Below, one piece after another: positions 48,070-57,205 of a stretch of DNA of 64,000 nt. A model generated the notes under the pieces. That model was not told the origin of the DNA. It was given only the letters and a program-made list of their open reading frames with translations, and did not search any database. Every line of letters begins with the position of its first letter. Positions within the stretch are counted from its first letter, which is position 1. Position numbers and translations under genes: made by a program. The DNA is from Myxococcales bacterium (GTDB lineage: Bacteria > Myxococcota_A > Polyangia > Polyangiales > Ga0077539): positions 62,001 to 126,000 of the forward strand of contig JAUSAZ010000047.1 in the NCBI GenBank assembly GCA_030652255.1, read 5' to 3'.

Positions 48070-48090
48070 CCCTCCGGAGACCCCTTCGCC

Positions 48091-49542
48091 ATGACCCTCT
48101 CTCGCCTCTCCGCAACGATCGCCGACGGCGGCCTGGGCAACGTCCAGACGCTCGACCTCCCCCCGTGCGTGGTCGGATGCTCCTCCGCGGGCACCGCTGC
48201 GACGCCCACCCGCGTGGCCAACCCCACCGCCCTGATCGCGGCGTTCGGCTACGGCCCGATGGTCGAGGCCGCGGCCACGCTGCTGGACCTCGCGGGCGGG
48301 CCCATCGTGGTGTGCAAGACGGTCTCGCAGACCGCGGGCGCCCTCACCGGGCTCACGAGCGGCGAGACAGCGGCGCCGACGCCCTCGGGCGCGACGCCCA
48401 TGACCTGCGCCGTCACGGGCACGCCGCTCGACAAGTACGACGTCAAGGTGAAGGTGATCCGCGCGGGGGCCACGCTCCAGGCGCTCACCGCCTCGGTGCG
48501 GATCTCCCTCGACGGCGGGACCACCTACGGCCCGGAGACGCCGGTGCCGAGCTCGGGCGCGCTGGTGATCGCCAACACCGGCATCACCATCACCTTCGAC
48601 GACGACTCGGACTCGCTCCAGCTCTACGCCGACAACGTCTACTCGTTCGGCTCGACGGCCCCGGCCTTCGACGCGACGGGCCTGGCCGCGGCGCTCACCG
48701 CCTGCGAGGCCGCGGCCGACACGCTCGACCACGAGTACGTGCACGTCGTCGGGCCGATCAACGCCACGACCTTCGCGACCGTGGTGGCCTCGGCGACGCG
48801 GCTGCGCGCGGCGTCCAACCTCCGGTGGTTCCTCACCGAGGCGCGCGACCAGAACTCGGGCGAGAGCGTCGCCACCTGGGTGGGCGTGCTGGAGGGCACC
48901 GACCCGGGCTTCGCGGGCCTCACCGACACCCTCGTCACGGTCTGCCCCGCGTACGCCACGCAGGCCTCCCGCGTGATGCCCGCGACCTGGCGGCGCCCCC
49001 TCGCGTGGCTGCTCTCGCCGCGCTTCGCCACGATCCCGGTGCAGCAGCACCCGGGGCGCGTCCGCACCGGCGCCATCGCCGGGATCGTGACGCTCCACCA
49101 CGACTTCAACGACGCCGCCCTGCAGACGCTCGACGCGCAGCGCTTCCTCGGCGCGCAGACGATCCGGGGGCGCGTCGGCTTCTTCGCCACCGACCGCACC
49201 TGCGCCGCGACGGGCTCGGACTACACGAGCATCATGCGCGTGCGGGTCATCTGCTACGCAGCGCGGGTGGCGATCGCCGCGGCGGGCGTGTTCCTCAACG
49301 AGGACAACGACACCGGCGAGAACGGCACGCTCGCGACCCGCGACGCCGACGCCTTCGACGCCTCGGTCGACTCGGTGCTCCAGCGCGAGCTCATCGACCA
49401 GAAGATCACCTCGACGGCGAGCGCCCGGGTGAGCCGCAGCGAGGACGTGCTCGCGAGCGAGACGCTCCCCTTCGTCCTGCGCTTCCGACCGCGCAACTAC
49501 GCGAAGAACATCACCCTCAACCTCGGATACACGCGGGAGTAA
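48091..49542 (+). CDS. Contractile tail sheath protein (DUF2586)
   Basis: The 483-residue protein begins with strand-rich PPCVVGCSSAGTAATPTRVANP and contains HVVGPINATTFATVVAS, RPLAWLLSPRFATIPVQQHPGRV, and a C-terminal LPFVLRFRPRNYAKNITLNLGYTRE (given as NYAKNITLNLGY). These match the DUF2586 sheath family. Its presence makes the tail contractile. Confidence 0.87.
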   Translation: MTLSRLSATIADGGLGNVQTLDLPPCVVGCSSAGTAATPTRVANPTALIAAFGYGPMVEAAATLLDLAGGPIVVCKTVSQTAGALTGLTSGETAAPTPSGATPMTCAVTGTPLDKYDVKVKVIRAGATLQALTASVRISLDGGTTYGPETPVPSSGALVIANTGITITFDDDSDSLQLYADNVYSFGSTAPAFDATGLAAALTACEAAADTLDHEYVHVVGPINATTFATVVASATRLRAASNLRWFLTEARDQNSGESVATWVGVLEGTDPGFAGLTDTLVTVCPAYATQASRVMPATWRRPLAWLLSPRFATIPVQQHPGRVRTGAIAGIVTLHHDFNDAALQTLDAQRFLGAQTIRGRVGFFATDRTCAATGSDYTSIMRVRVICYAARVAIAAAGVFLNEDNDTGENGTLATRDADAFDASVDSVLQRELIDQKITSTASARVSRSEDVLASETLPFVLRFRPRNYAKNITLNLGYTRE

Positions 49543-49548
49543 TCGGAC

Positions 49549-49992
49549 ATGAGCGGAACGGAAGAAGGATTCGAGCTCTCCTGGCAGAGCTTCACGCTCA
49601 AGGCCGCGGGGCAGGAGATCACCGGCATCACGGGCTGCAAGTACGCCCAGAAGGTGACCCGCGAGATGGTCTACGGCGCCAGCCCGTACCCCGTCGGCCG
49701 CACCTCCGGGAAGGTCGAGAACGAGGAGTCGTCCATCACCTTCCTCGAGCTCGCCCTCCGCGAGTTCCTCGCCGCGCTGGGCAACGGCTACGGGCGCAAG
49801 CCCTTCGAGATCGTCGCGCAGTACGGCGACATCGGCACCCCCGTCTACACCGACATCCTGGAGCGCTGCATGCTCTCCGGGGACGGCGAGGGCGGCGGGG
49901 AGGAGGGCACCGACGCGTTCAAGCGCGAGGTGCCGTTCACGTTCATGCGCCTGAAGCGCAACGGCCTCTACATCATCGACCGCAGGAGATAG
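49549..49992 (+). CDS. Tail tube protein
   Basis: A 147-residue beta protein that directly follows the sheath, as tube proteins do. It has FELSWQSFTLKAAGQEI, KVTREMVYGASPYPVGRTSG, EESSITFLELALREF and FTFMRLKRNGLYII. The strands fit the gpFII/Hcp-like tube fold. Confidence 0.75.
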   Translation: MSGTEEGFELSWQSFTLKAAGQEITGITGCKYAQKVTREMVYGASPYPVGRTSGKVENEESSITFLELALREFLAALGNGYGRKPFEIVAQYGDIGTPVYTDILERCMLSGDGEGGGEEGTDAFKREVPFTFMRLKRNGLYIIDRRR

Positions 49993-49995
49993 ACG

Positions 49996-50355
49996 ATGCC
50001 CCGCACCATCACCGACGACGAGCTCACCCAGGTCCGCACCAAGAACCCCGGCGCCCGCATCCTCAGCGTCGTCCCCGAGGACTCGGCCGACGGCACCCCC
50101 GGCGACGACTACGTGTTCAAGGCCGGCACGAAGGCGGACTACCTCCGCTACAAGCAGCTCATCCGCCAGTCGATGGCGGGCGGCTCGGGCGCGGGGCAGG
50201 AGGCGACGCTCTACGCGCGCGGCCTCTGCGTGTGGCCCTCGCCCGAGGCCTTCGACGAGCTGCGCGAGGCCTTCCCCGCGCTCGCCGAGGAGCTCGGGCA
50301 GACCCTGCTCGAGAAGGCGCGCGGAGGTCTGGAGGTCCGCGAGGGAAAGCGCTAG
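49996..50355 (+). CDS. Tail assembly chaperone, short form (G-like)
   Basis: The 119-residue product ends EVREGKR. It follows the tube gene and precedes the tape measure, the fixed place of tail chaperones. Near the stop the sequence GGGAAAG (50343-50349) sits in the zero frame as G GGA AAG, identical to the lambda G-GT slippery site. A -1 shift leads into the next frame. Confidence 0.75.
   Translation: MPRTITDDELTQVRTKNPGARILSVVPEDSADGTPGDDYVFKAGTKADYLRYKQLIRQSMAGGSGAGQEATLYARGLCVWPSPEAFDELREAFPALAEELGQTLLEKARGGLEVREGKR
50343..50349 (+). promoter_or_regulatory. Slippery heptamer GGGAAAG for -1 frameshift
   Basis: X XXY YYZ pattern in the zero frame of the chaperone gene, two codons before its stop codon; identical to phage lambda's site. 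Confidence 0.75.
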
Positions 50356-50582
50356 CGCTCGCCCGGGACCTCGCCCCGAAGGACCTCAACGTGATGGCGG
50401 ATGCGTACCTCGCGCTCTTCCATCACGACCTGGACGTCGCTTCGGACGAGGCCCGCGCGGGCGCCATCCTGCTCGCCGAGCACCACTGCCTGCTCAACGC
50501 GCTCGTGCGTGGGGTCGCCGACATGGGGGGCAAGAGCAAGGCGTCTGGCCCCCCTCGTTCGCGCATCCGCTCCCGCTTCTAA
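50349..50582 (+). CDS. Frameshift extension of the tail chaperone (T-like)
   Basis: After a -1 shift at GGGAAAG the reading continues as ALALARDLAPKDLNVMADAY and on for 77 codons to TAA 50582, adding a helical domain ending RSRIRSRF. The fused protein would be about 195 residues. There is no good independent start codon for this segment, which supports expression by frameshift. A possible stem GAGGTCC/GGACCTC surrounds the site. Confidence 0.72.
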   Translation, partial: ALALARDLAPKDLNVMADAYLALFHHDLDVASDEARAGAILLAEHHCLLNALVRGVADMGGKSKASGPPRSRIRSRF

Positions 50583-50588
50583 GCTCCC

Positions 50589-53252
50589 ATGGAAACCCGC
50601 TGGTCACTCAAGCTCGAAGACCGGGCCGCGGCCGCCGCCAAGCGCATCAAGCGCGAGGTGCGCGAGCTCAACGCGGCCATGCGCGAGCTGGGGGAGCTGG
50701 CGGGCCTGTCCGACAAGGCGATGCGCACGATGGGCGGCGGGGACACCTCCCGCCGCCTGCGGGCGCAGACGGGGCTCATTCGCGAGCAGACCCGGGCCCT
50801 CCGGGAGCAGCGCGCGATGCAGGCCCAGCGGGTGCGCGACGACCGGGCGGCCGGGCGCCAGCGCGAGCGGGAGACGCGGCAGCAGCTCGCCGCGCACCAG
50901 GCCGTTGCGCGCTCGACGGCGCAGCGCGCGGCCGTCGCCCGTCGGCACGAGGCGGAAGCCCGCCGCGCCGAGGCGCGCGCGATGGGTGGCCGTACCCGCC
51001 TGGACGTCGCGGCGCCCTCCCGGATGGGGGGTCGCACGCGCATGGACGTGGCGGCCGGGGCCGGCGGGCGCACCCGCATGGACCTCGCCGACCTGAGCGG
51101 ACGCACGCGCGCCGAGGGCGCCTCCCCGCAGGACGTGGCCCGCGGGCTCGCGTTCCAGCAGCGCGCGCGCGACCTCCAGGCCCGCCACCGGGCGCGCGTG
51201 GCCGCGGATGAGCGCCGGGCTTCGCAGGCTTCGGCGCGGGTCAACGAGCGCCAGCAGCGCAACAACCAGAACTACTTCCAGCGGCTCTCCCGGCTGCGCC
51301 AGGCGAGCTTCCGGGAAAACGACCAGCTGCGCCGCCGGGACGCCGCGCAGCACGCGCGCGCCGTGACGCAGGGCCGTCGCACCGAGGAGCGCTGGCGCCG
51401 CTCCGCCGACCGCGGCGGGCGCGAGGGGCTCTCGCAGATGCTCGGTATGGGCGGGCGCGGCGCGTCGGCCCTCTACGGCGGTGTCACCAGCATCGTGAGC
51501 GCCACGCTCTCCGCGGTCGCGGCCATCGCCGGGCTCGCGGTGGGCTTCGCCGGTCTCTCGGTGATGATCGGCGGCGCCATCCTCCAGATGGTCGCGTTCC
51601 GCGAGAGCACCATCATGACGCTCTCCACCCTCATGCGGGTACCGGGCGAGGAGTCCATGACCCCGGCCCAGCGCCGCAACGCGCGCGAGATCGCGGCCAC
51701 CGGCGAGCTCGGGTGGGCGCAGCAGTTCGGGCGCGAGACGCCGCTCTCGACGCAGCAGGTGGTCGAGCTGCGCACGCAGGCCTCGACGGCGGGCTACCAG
51801 GGCGCCGAGGCGCGCACGATGACCGCCGCGGCGGCCGACGCGGGCGCGCTGCACCCCAACGACGCGAGCACGGGGAGCCGGTTCCTGCTCCAGATGGGGC
51901 AGCTCCGAAACTCCTCCCGCGCCCGCTCGGCGGACTACCGCCCCGCGGCGATGGCCGCTGGCGTGTCGGAGACCGCCGCCATGCGCCGCGCCGCGATCGC
52001 CGCGGGCGTGGTGCAGCGCCAGGGCGAGCGCGACCCGGCCTACCAGCGCCGGATCGAAGACGCCCAGGGCCGCGGGCAGATCACCGGGCGCCAGATGCAC
52101 GACGCCATCCTCGCCGAGCAGAACGCTCAGCTCGGCAACCGCCGCTCGGGCGACTTCGCGCGCTCGCAGTCGGGCTCGATGGCGGCGGTGCTCAGCAACT
52201 TGGGCGAGGGCGCCGAGGCCTTCGTCACCAGCATCGCCAACATCGAGCGCCTCCCGGGCGTCTTGGCGTTGAAGGCGCTGCTCACGGACATCGCCGACAC
52301 CCTCGGCGGCGCGACGCGCAACGGGAAGACCCTCCAGGCGGCATTCGCCGGGGGGCTCAACCGGGTGGCGGGCTTCGTGGGCACCATCTTCGGGAAGCGC
52401 GGCTTCGACGGTGCGCTCACCAGCGCGATGGAGACCGCGAAGGAACTCTGGCCGATCGTCACGGGCATGCTCGGGGCGTCCCGGGAGGGCTTCATGGAGG
52501 GCTTCGGTCCCTTCATCACGGAGCTGCGCAGCGGCGCGGGCGAGTTCATGGCCAGCGGCGGACACGACCTCATCCAGTGGGCGAGGGAGTTCGGCCGCGG
52601 CCTCGGACTGATCAGCGTGTTCATGCTCCGCGTGACCGGCGCCGTGATCACGCTGAGCGCGCAGGCCGTGGCGGGCGTGGGCCCGCTCTACGACATGCTC
52701 GCGTCTCTCCAGGGCATCGTCGAGCAACTGCGCGAGGCCCGCGCGGTGGGCAACCGGATCGCCGACCCGTTCGGCGCTGCGCGCGCCGCGGCGTGGGAGT
52801 CCATCCTGGACTTCTTCGGCATCGGCGAGCGCATGGGCGACGGCGTCGCCGCCGGCTTCCGCTCGCGACAGGGCGCGATGCAGGCGGAGATCAGCAGCGT
52901 CATGGCGTCGCTCCCCGCGACCGCCCGCGCCGACATGCAGATCAAGTCGCCCAGCCGCGTGATGGCCGACCTCGTCGGCGAACCTCTCGGCGACGGCGTC
53001 ACCATGGGCCTGCGCAACAGCGCCGACGGCGTCCAGGCAGCGATGAGCAGCCTCGTCGCGCCGCCGGGCCTGCCCGGCTTCGGCGGCGGGGCGCTCGGCG
53101 GCTTCGGCGGGGCGCCGATCTCCATCGGTCCCTTCACCATTCAGATCGACGGCGCACAGGACGCGTCGGGCGTGGTCGATGAACTCCAGGCGCGGGTGGA
53201 GTCCATCTTCGCCGGGATGTTCGAGCGCGCGCAGCTCGCCGGAGTCGGCTGA
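50589..53252 (+). CDS. Tail tape measure protein
   Basis: At 887 residues it is one of the longest genes, right after the chaperone. It has a long charged coiled-coil N-terminal third rich in Arg/Gln/Ala, hydrophobic segments (IVSATLSAVAAIAGLAVGFA, LSVMIGGAILQMVAF) and a C-terminal region with VITLSAQAVAGVGPLY. It sets tail length and helps DNA injection. The internal repeat MGGRTRLDVAAPS / MGGRTRMDVAAG (near residues 134-160) is notable. Confidence 0.9.
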   Translation: METRWSLKLEDRAAAAAKRIKREVRELNAAMRELGELAGLSDKAMRTMGGGDTSRRLRAQTGLIREQTRALREQRAMQAQRVRDDRAAGRQRERETRQQLAAHQAVARSTAQRAAVARRHEAEARRAEARAMGGRTRLDVAAPSRMGGRTRMDVAAGAGGRTRMDLADLSGRTRAEGASPQDVARGLAFQQRARDLQARHRARVAADERRASQASARVNERQQRNNQNYFQRLSRLRQASFRENDQLRRRDAAQHARAVTQGRRTEERWRRSADRGGREGLSQMLGMGGRGASALYGGVTSIVSATLSAVAAIAGLAVGFAGLSVMIGGAILQMVAFRESTIMTLSTLMRVPGEESMTPAQRRNAREIAATGELGWAQQFGRETPLSTQQVVELRTQASTAGYQGAEARTMTAAAADAGALHPNDASTGSRFLLQMGQLRNSSRARSADYRPAAMAAGVSETAAMRRAAIAAGVVQRQGERDPAYQRRIEDAQGRGQITGRQMHDAILAEQNAQLGNRRSGDFARSQSGSMAAVLSNLGEGAEAFVTSIANIERLPGVLALKALLTDIADTLGGATRNGKTLQAAFAGGLNRVAGFVGTIFGKRGFDGALTSAMETAKELWPIVTGMLGASREGFMEGFGPFITELRSGAGEFMASGGHDLIQWAREFGRGLGLISVFMLRVTGAVITLSAQAVAGVGPLYDMLASLQGIVEQLREARAVGNRIADPFGAARAAAWESILDFFGIGERMGDGVAAGFRSRQGAMQAEISSVMASLPATARADMQIKSPSRVMADLVGEPLGDGVTMGLRNSADGVQAAMSSLVAPPGLPGFGGGALGGFGGAPISIGPFTIQIDGAQDASGVVDELQARVESIFAGMFERAQLAGVG

Positions 53253-53986
53253 TGACCACCCCCACCAGCGCACCCTCGGCCCTCGACACCCGGGCGCCCG
53301 GGTTCTTCCAGGGCCTGCCCGCGACCCCCGCGGCCGCGGTCACCAGCGCCAGGGCCCGACGCCCCGCGGCGCCGCCGCCGACGCCCGCCCGCGTCGCGCT
53401 GGTGGCGCCGTGGCGCGACCCGACGAAGTGGGACGAGATCACCATCGCCGGGATCACCTTCACGGGGAAGGTCGACGTCGACGGCGATGCGCTCAAGCCC
53501 AAGGCGGACCACCGCCGCAGCCGCGGCAGCAACGGTCGCCGCCACGTCGCGGCGGGCCACGACACCGTGGACTTCACCGTGGTGCTCGCCGCCTTCCCCG
53601 AGGACGACGAGGCCATCGAAGACCTGCACGTGCAGGAGATGGACGCGATCTACGCGCGCCTCTCCGACGAGTCCCCGACGCGCCAGGGCGGCGCCGCCTT
53701 CCCGGTGGCGTACCCCTCGCTCGCCTTCGCGCGCATCTCGATGGCCACCGTCGAGAGCATCACGCTGCCCAAGTTCGAGGCGGGCGGGATGCTCCTGATG
53801 ACCATCAAGTTCAAGGCGTTCAAGGAGCCGGTGCCGCGCACCGTCCGCGCGACGACGACGCCGGCCGAGTCGCAGACCCCCGCCGCCATCGGGGCGAACA
53901 ACCGCGGCGAGACGATGGTGCCGATCGACCGCGGCCCGCGCCTCCCCGACCCGCCCTCGCGCTCCGGCGCCGCCGCCCCCCGATGA
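53252..53986 (+). CDS. Baseplate/tail protein (244 aa)
   Basis: A Pro/Ala-rich N-terminal 55 residues precede a beta domain (WDEITIAGITFTGKVDVDGD, DTVDFTVVLAAFPEDDEAI). Position between tape measure and hub fits a baseplate initiator like Mu gp43/P2 gpU-type. ATG overlaps the tape-measure stop. Confidence 0.55.
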   Translation: MTTPTSAPSALDTRAPGFFQGLPATPAAAVTSARARRPAAPPPTPARVALVAPWRDPTKWDEITIAGITFTGKVDVDGDALKPKADHRRSRGSNGRRHVAAGHDTVDFTVVLAAFPEDDEAIEDLHVQEMDAIYARLSDESPTRQGGAAFPVAYPSLAFARISMATVESITLPKFEAGGMLLMTIKFKAFKEPVPRTVRATTTPAESQTPAAIGANNRGETMVPIDRGPRLPDPPSRSGAAAPR

Positions 53987-55134
53987 CCACCCTCGCCGGC
54001 CACCCCCTGCTCTCGCTCTCGCTGGTGATCCCGCGCACAGGCGCGTGGACCGCCGATGTGGAGGTGGACACCGACGAGGCCCTCACGGGCGTCGTCGACC
54101 TCGCTCTCGAAGGCCGGGTCTGGCGCGCCACCGTGGCGCGCGGCTCCGTCGCCTTCGGTCGGTGGTCCGGGCGCCTGGTCGGGGCGGGCGCGCTGCTCGC
54201 CGAGCTCGCGCCGCTGGCCCAGGCCTCGACCACTCTCCGCGGGGTGCTCGACGAGGTGCTGCGCGAGACCGCCACCACGCTCGCTCCCGGCGTCGGGGAC
54301 CTCTCCGCGACGGTGGCGCGCTGGCACCGCTCGGCGACGACCGGCGCGCAGGAGCTCGCCGAGGTCGCGCTGCGCGCTGGGATGTCCTGGCGGGTGCTCG
54401 CCGACGCGACGGTGTGGGTGGGGCCCGAGACCTGGGACGCGGCCGACGTCGGCGCCGACGTGGAGGTGCTCGACCGCGACCCCGTGCTCGGGCGCTACGA
54501 GCTCGCCGGCGCCGACGCCCTCGACATCCGCCCGGGCACGATCGTGCAGCTGCGCGAGGGGGCCTCGGACACCTTCGTGCGGGTCGGCGCCGTCGTGCAC
54601 CGGCTGGAGGGCGTGGCCCTCCGGACGAGCGTGCTCGAGGAGCAGCAGGAGACCACCGCGGGGCGCCTCTGGGCGGCCTTCGTCGCGGTGGTGCTGCGCA
54701 TCACCCGGCGCTTCGACCGCACCGGGAGCTACGCGGCGCGCGTGGTGGCGCAGAACGCCGACGGCACCCTCGACCTGCAACCCGACGACGCCCGCCGACC
54801 GAGCTGCCAGCGCGTGCCCTACCGCACGCTGCCCGGGCTCGCGGTGGAGATCCCGGCGGGCGCGCGCGTCTCGTACACCTACGAGGACGGCGACCCGCGT
54901 CGGCCGCTCGTCACGCTCTGGGAGCCCTCGACGGCCGCGGGGAAGTGGACGCTCTACGGCGGCACCCACCCGGCGGCGCGCCAGGGCCACGCGGTGCAGG
55001 TGACCATCCCCGCGGGCGCGGTGCACGTCACCAACCCTGCGATCCCTGCTGTGCCGCCGACGATCCCGAGCCCGGGCCCCATCACCCTCAGCGGGACCAT
55101 CACCGCGGGCACCGCGACCTTCCTCCTGCCATGA
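53983..55134 (+). CDS. Fused baseplate hub and spike protein
   Basis: The first 240 residues look like a hub (ASTTLRGVLDEVLRETATTL, LRAGMSWRVLADATVWVG), a gpD/late-control-like fold. From about 255 comes an OB-fold/gpV-like part (SYAARVVAQNADGTLDLQPD, LPGLAVEIPAGARVSYTYED, RRPLVTLWEPS), and a repetitive Gly/Ile/Thr/Pro tip. In Mu and P2 these are separate proteins (gp44, gp45/V). The combination is inferred from the order of motifs. Confidence 0.65.
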   Translation: MTTLAGHPLLSLSLVIPRTGAWTADVEVDTDEALTGVVDLALEGRVWRATVARGSVAFGRWSGRLVGAGALLAELAPLAQASTTLRGVLDEVLRETATTLAPGVGDLSATVARWHRSATTGAQELAEVALRAGMSWRVLADATVWVGPETWDAADVGADVEVLDRDPVLGRYELAGADALDIRPGTIVQLREGASDTFVRVGAVVHRLEGVALRTSVLEEQQETTAGRLWAAFVAVVLRITRRFDRTGSYAARVVAQNADGTLDLQPDDARRPSCQRVPYRTLPGLAVEIPAGARVSYTYEDGDPRRPLVTLWEPSTAAGKWTLYGGTHPAARQGHAVQVTIPAGAVHVTNPAIPAVPPTIPSPGPITLSGTITAGTATFLLP

Positions 55135-55538
55135 CCTCCCTCGGCACCGACATCAGCACCCCCATCGGCGCCGACGGGCAGATCGGGCTCGACCCGTACC
55201 TGCGCGTCGTGAGCGAGCTGGAGTGCCTCGCGCAGGCGCTCGCCCGTCGGCTCGTGACGCCGCGCGGCTCGCTCTACCGGCACCCGCTCTACGGCTACGA
55301 CGTGCGGCAGTGGCTCAACGCGGACCTCGATGACGCCGACCTGGCGGAGATCGAGCGGGCCTCGGCCGAGGAGCTGCGCGCCGATGAGCGCGTCGACGAC
55401 GTGGCCGTGGTCGCGTCCTTCGCCGACGAGGCCCTCTCGCTCGTCATCACCGTCCGCGCCCTCACCGGGCAGACGTTCCGCTTCATCCTCGCCGTCGGTC
55501 AGGTGACCGTCGCCCTCTTGCGCCTGGAGTCCCTGTGA
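55131..55538 (+). CDS. Baseplate wedge protein, gp25/gpW-like
   Basis: The 135-residue protein has VSELECLAQALARRLVTPRGSL and YGYDVRQWLNADLDDADLAE, typical of gp25/W (Mu gp46-like). ATG in an ATGA overlap with the hub; its stop overlaps the J start. Confidence 0.82.
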   Translation: MTSLGTDISTPIGADGQIGLDPYLRVVSELECLAQALARRLVTPRGSLYRHPLYGYDVRQWLNADLDDADLAEIERASAEELRADERVDDVAVVASFADEALSLVITVRALTGQTFRFILAVGQVTVALLRLESL

Positions 55539-56716
55539 CCGTCACCAGCGTCTACGAGATCCTCGTCGCCAAGACGGAGGACGAGCTTATCGACGAGCAG
55601 CTCGCCGACATGGCGGCCGCCGACCCGCCGCTCCCGGTGACGGCATGGCAGCCCGGCGACGTCGCTCTCACGCTGGTGGAGACCGACGCGGGGGCGCTCG
55701 CCGACGTCCACCAGACCGTCGGGCAGCTCGGCGCCGCCGCCTTCCTCTCGACGGCCGCGGCGCTCGCCGACGGCCGCTGGCTCACCCTCCGGGCGAAGTC
55801 GACCTTCAATCTCGACCGCATCCTCGCGACCTTCACGACCGGCACCGGGACGCTGACCAACGCCGCCGGCGCAGGCCCTCACACGATCGCCCCGGGCGCC
55901 CTCGTCATCGCCACGGCCGCGGGGCTGCGGTACCGCAGCACCAACACCGCCAACGTCATCGTGCCGCTCGGGGGCTCGGTGGCGATCACGCTGCGCGCCG
56001 AGGGCTCGGGGACGGCCTACAACCGCACCGGCGGCGAGCTCTCGGTGCTGGTGACGCCGGCCAACGCCGGGATGAGCTTCGCGGCGGCGAGCGGCACCGC
56101 GTGGATCACCGCCAGCGCGCGCGACGAGGAGAGCAACGCGGCGCTCGTGACCCGCTGCCGGGCCCGTTGGGCGACGCTGGCCGTCGCGGGCTGCGGCACC
56201 CGCGAGGCGTACACGTTCAACATCCTCTCGGCGACGATGGACGGCACGGCGACGGGCACGAGCTGCGGCGTCACCCGCGTCGGCTTCCTCGCGCCGCCGG
56301 GCGACGGCACCGTGCCCATCGTGATCGCGGGCGCGACGGGCCTGCTCACCGATGGCCAGCGCGACGCGGTGCGGGCGTACATCAACACCCGGCGGGGCAT
56401 CACCGACGCGCCGGGGATCAACCACGCGACGCCGGTGTCCGTGAACCCGGTGGGCACGGTCACGTTCAAGGCGGGGCTCAACACGGCAGGGAACCAGCTC
56501 CTGGTGGAGACCGCGATCAGCGCGTACATCAACGCGCTCCCGATGGGCGACGACCTGAGCTCGGGCTTCGTCGATCAGGCCCAGGTCTTCGCCGCCATCC
56601 TCGCGGCCGTGCCCGGCGGCTTCGTCGACGTCGACCTGTCAGCGCCGACGGACACGACCATCGGAGAGGGCGAGGTGGCCGTGGTCACCAGCTTCGCCGG
56701 GCTGACCTACGCCTAA
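55535..56716 (+). CDS. Baseplate protein J-like
   Basis: The 393-residue protein has FLSTAAALADGRWLTLRAKS, VTPANAGMSFAAASGTAWIT, ESNAALVTRCRARWATLAV, GTREAYTFNIL and RRGITDAPGINHATPVSVNP, all patterns of the Mu gp47/P2 gpJ family. It forms the baseplate wedge with gp25 and the I-like protein. GTG start. Confidence 0.9.
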   Translation: MTVTSVYEILVAKTEDELIDEQLADMAAADPPLPVTAWQPGDVALTLVETDAGALADVHQTVGQLGAAAFLSTAAALADGRWLTLRAKSTFNLDRILATFTTGTGTLTNAAGAGPHTIAPGALVIATAAGLRYRSTNTANVIVPLGGSVAITLRAEGSGTAYNRTGGELSVLVTPANAGMSFAAASGTAWITASARDEESNAALVTRCRARWATLAVAGCGTREAYTFNILSATMDGTATGTSCGVTRVGFLAPPGDGTVPIVIAGATGLLTDGQRDAVRAYINTRRGITDAPGINHATPVSVNPVGTVTFKAGLNTAGNQLLVETAISAYINALPMGDDLSSGFVDQAQVFAAILAAVPGGFVDVDLSAPTDTTIGEGEVAVVTSFAGLTYA

Positions 56717-57165
56717 CGGGTGCAGCGGCAGCGGAGGCAGATGTCTCCGATCGGGCAGGTGTTTCCGCACCCGCCGCAGTGGTAGGTGCGTCCGCCGTCG
56801 ACCTCCCCGAGCTGCGTCATCACGTTGCGCCCGTCGCACTCCATGATCCCGTTGACGAGGCAGGCCCCGTAGGTGTCGGGCGGGACATCAACCCCCGCAT
56901 CGGCCCCGGTGTCAGCCGGCCCCGCGTCGGCAACTGCGATGGGGACGTCCAGCGCGCTGCCGCGATCCTCCGGGGCCTGCACATCCGGCCCCGCGTCGCC
57001 GACTGCAACGACGTCCAGGGCCCCGCCGTCGACCGCCACGCACGCGCCCGCCATGCACACCGTCCCGGGCCCGCAGGCGCTCGAGCAGGGCCCCGCATCG
57101 GGCAGCAGCACGGGGTCGGCGGAGCAGGCGGCGAGGGCGATGGCGGCGAGGAAAGGCAGGCGCAT
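56713..57165 (-). CDS. Secreted lipoprotein with Cys-rich C-terminus (probable moron)
   Basis: On the opposite strand inside the late region. Signal peptide MRLPFLAAIALAAC with lipobox L-A-A-C at residue 14, then CSSACGPGTVCMAGACV, an Asp/Ala/Gly/Pro linker, and CGGCGNTCPIGDICLRCRCT at the end. This is the style of Myxococcota surface lipoproteins. Position and orientation suggest a prophage moron expressed by the lysogen. The function is unknown; surface modification or superinfection exclusion is a guess. Confidence 0.7.
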   Translation of the reverse strand: MRLPFLAAIALAACSADPVLLPDAGPCSSACGPGTVCMAGACVAVDGGALDVVAVGDAGPDVQAPEDRGSALDVPIAVADAGPADTGADAGVDVPPDTYGACLVNGIMECDGRNVMTQLGEVDGGRTYHCGGCGNTCPIGDICLRCRCTR

Positions 57166-57205
57166 GGTCGGATGGTACGCGGGCCGGGCCCGTAGCGTCA
57201 CCGGG

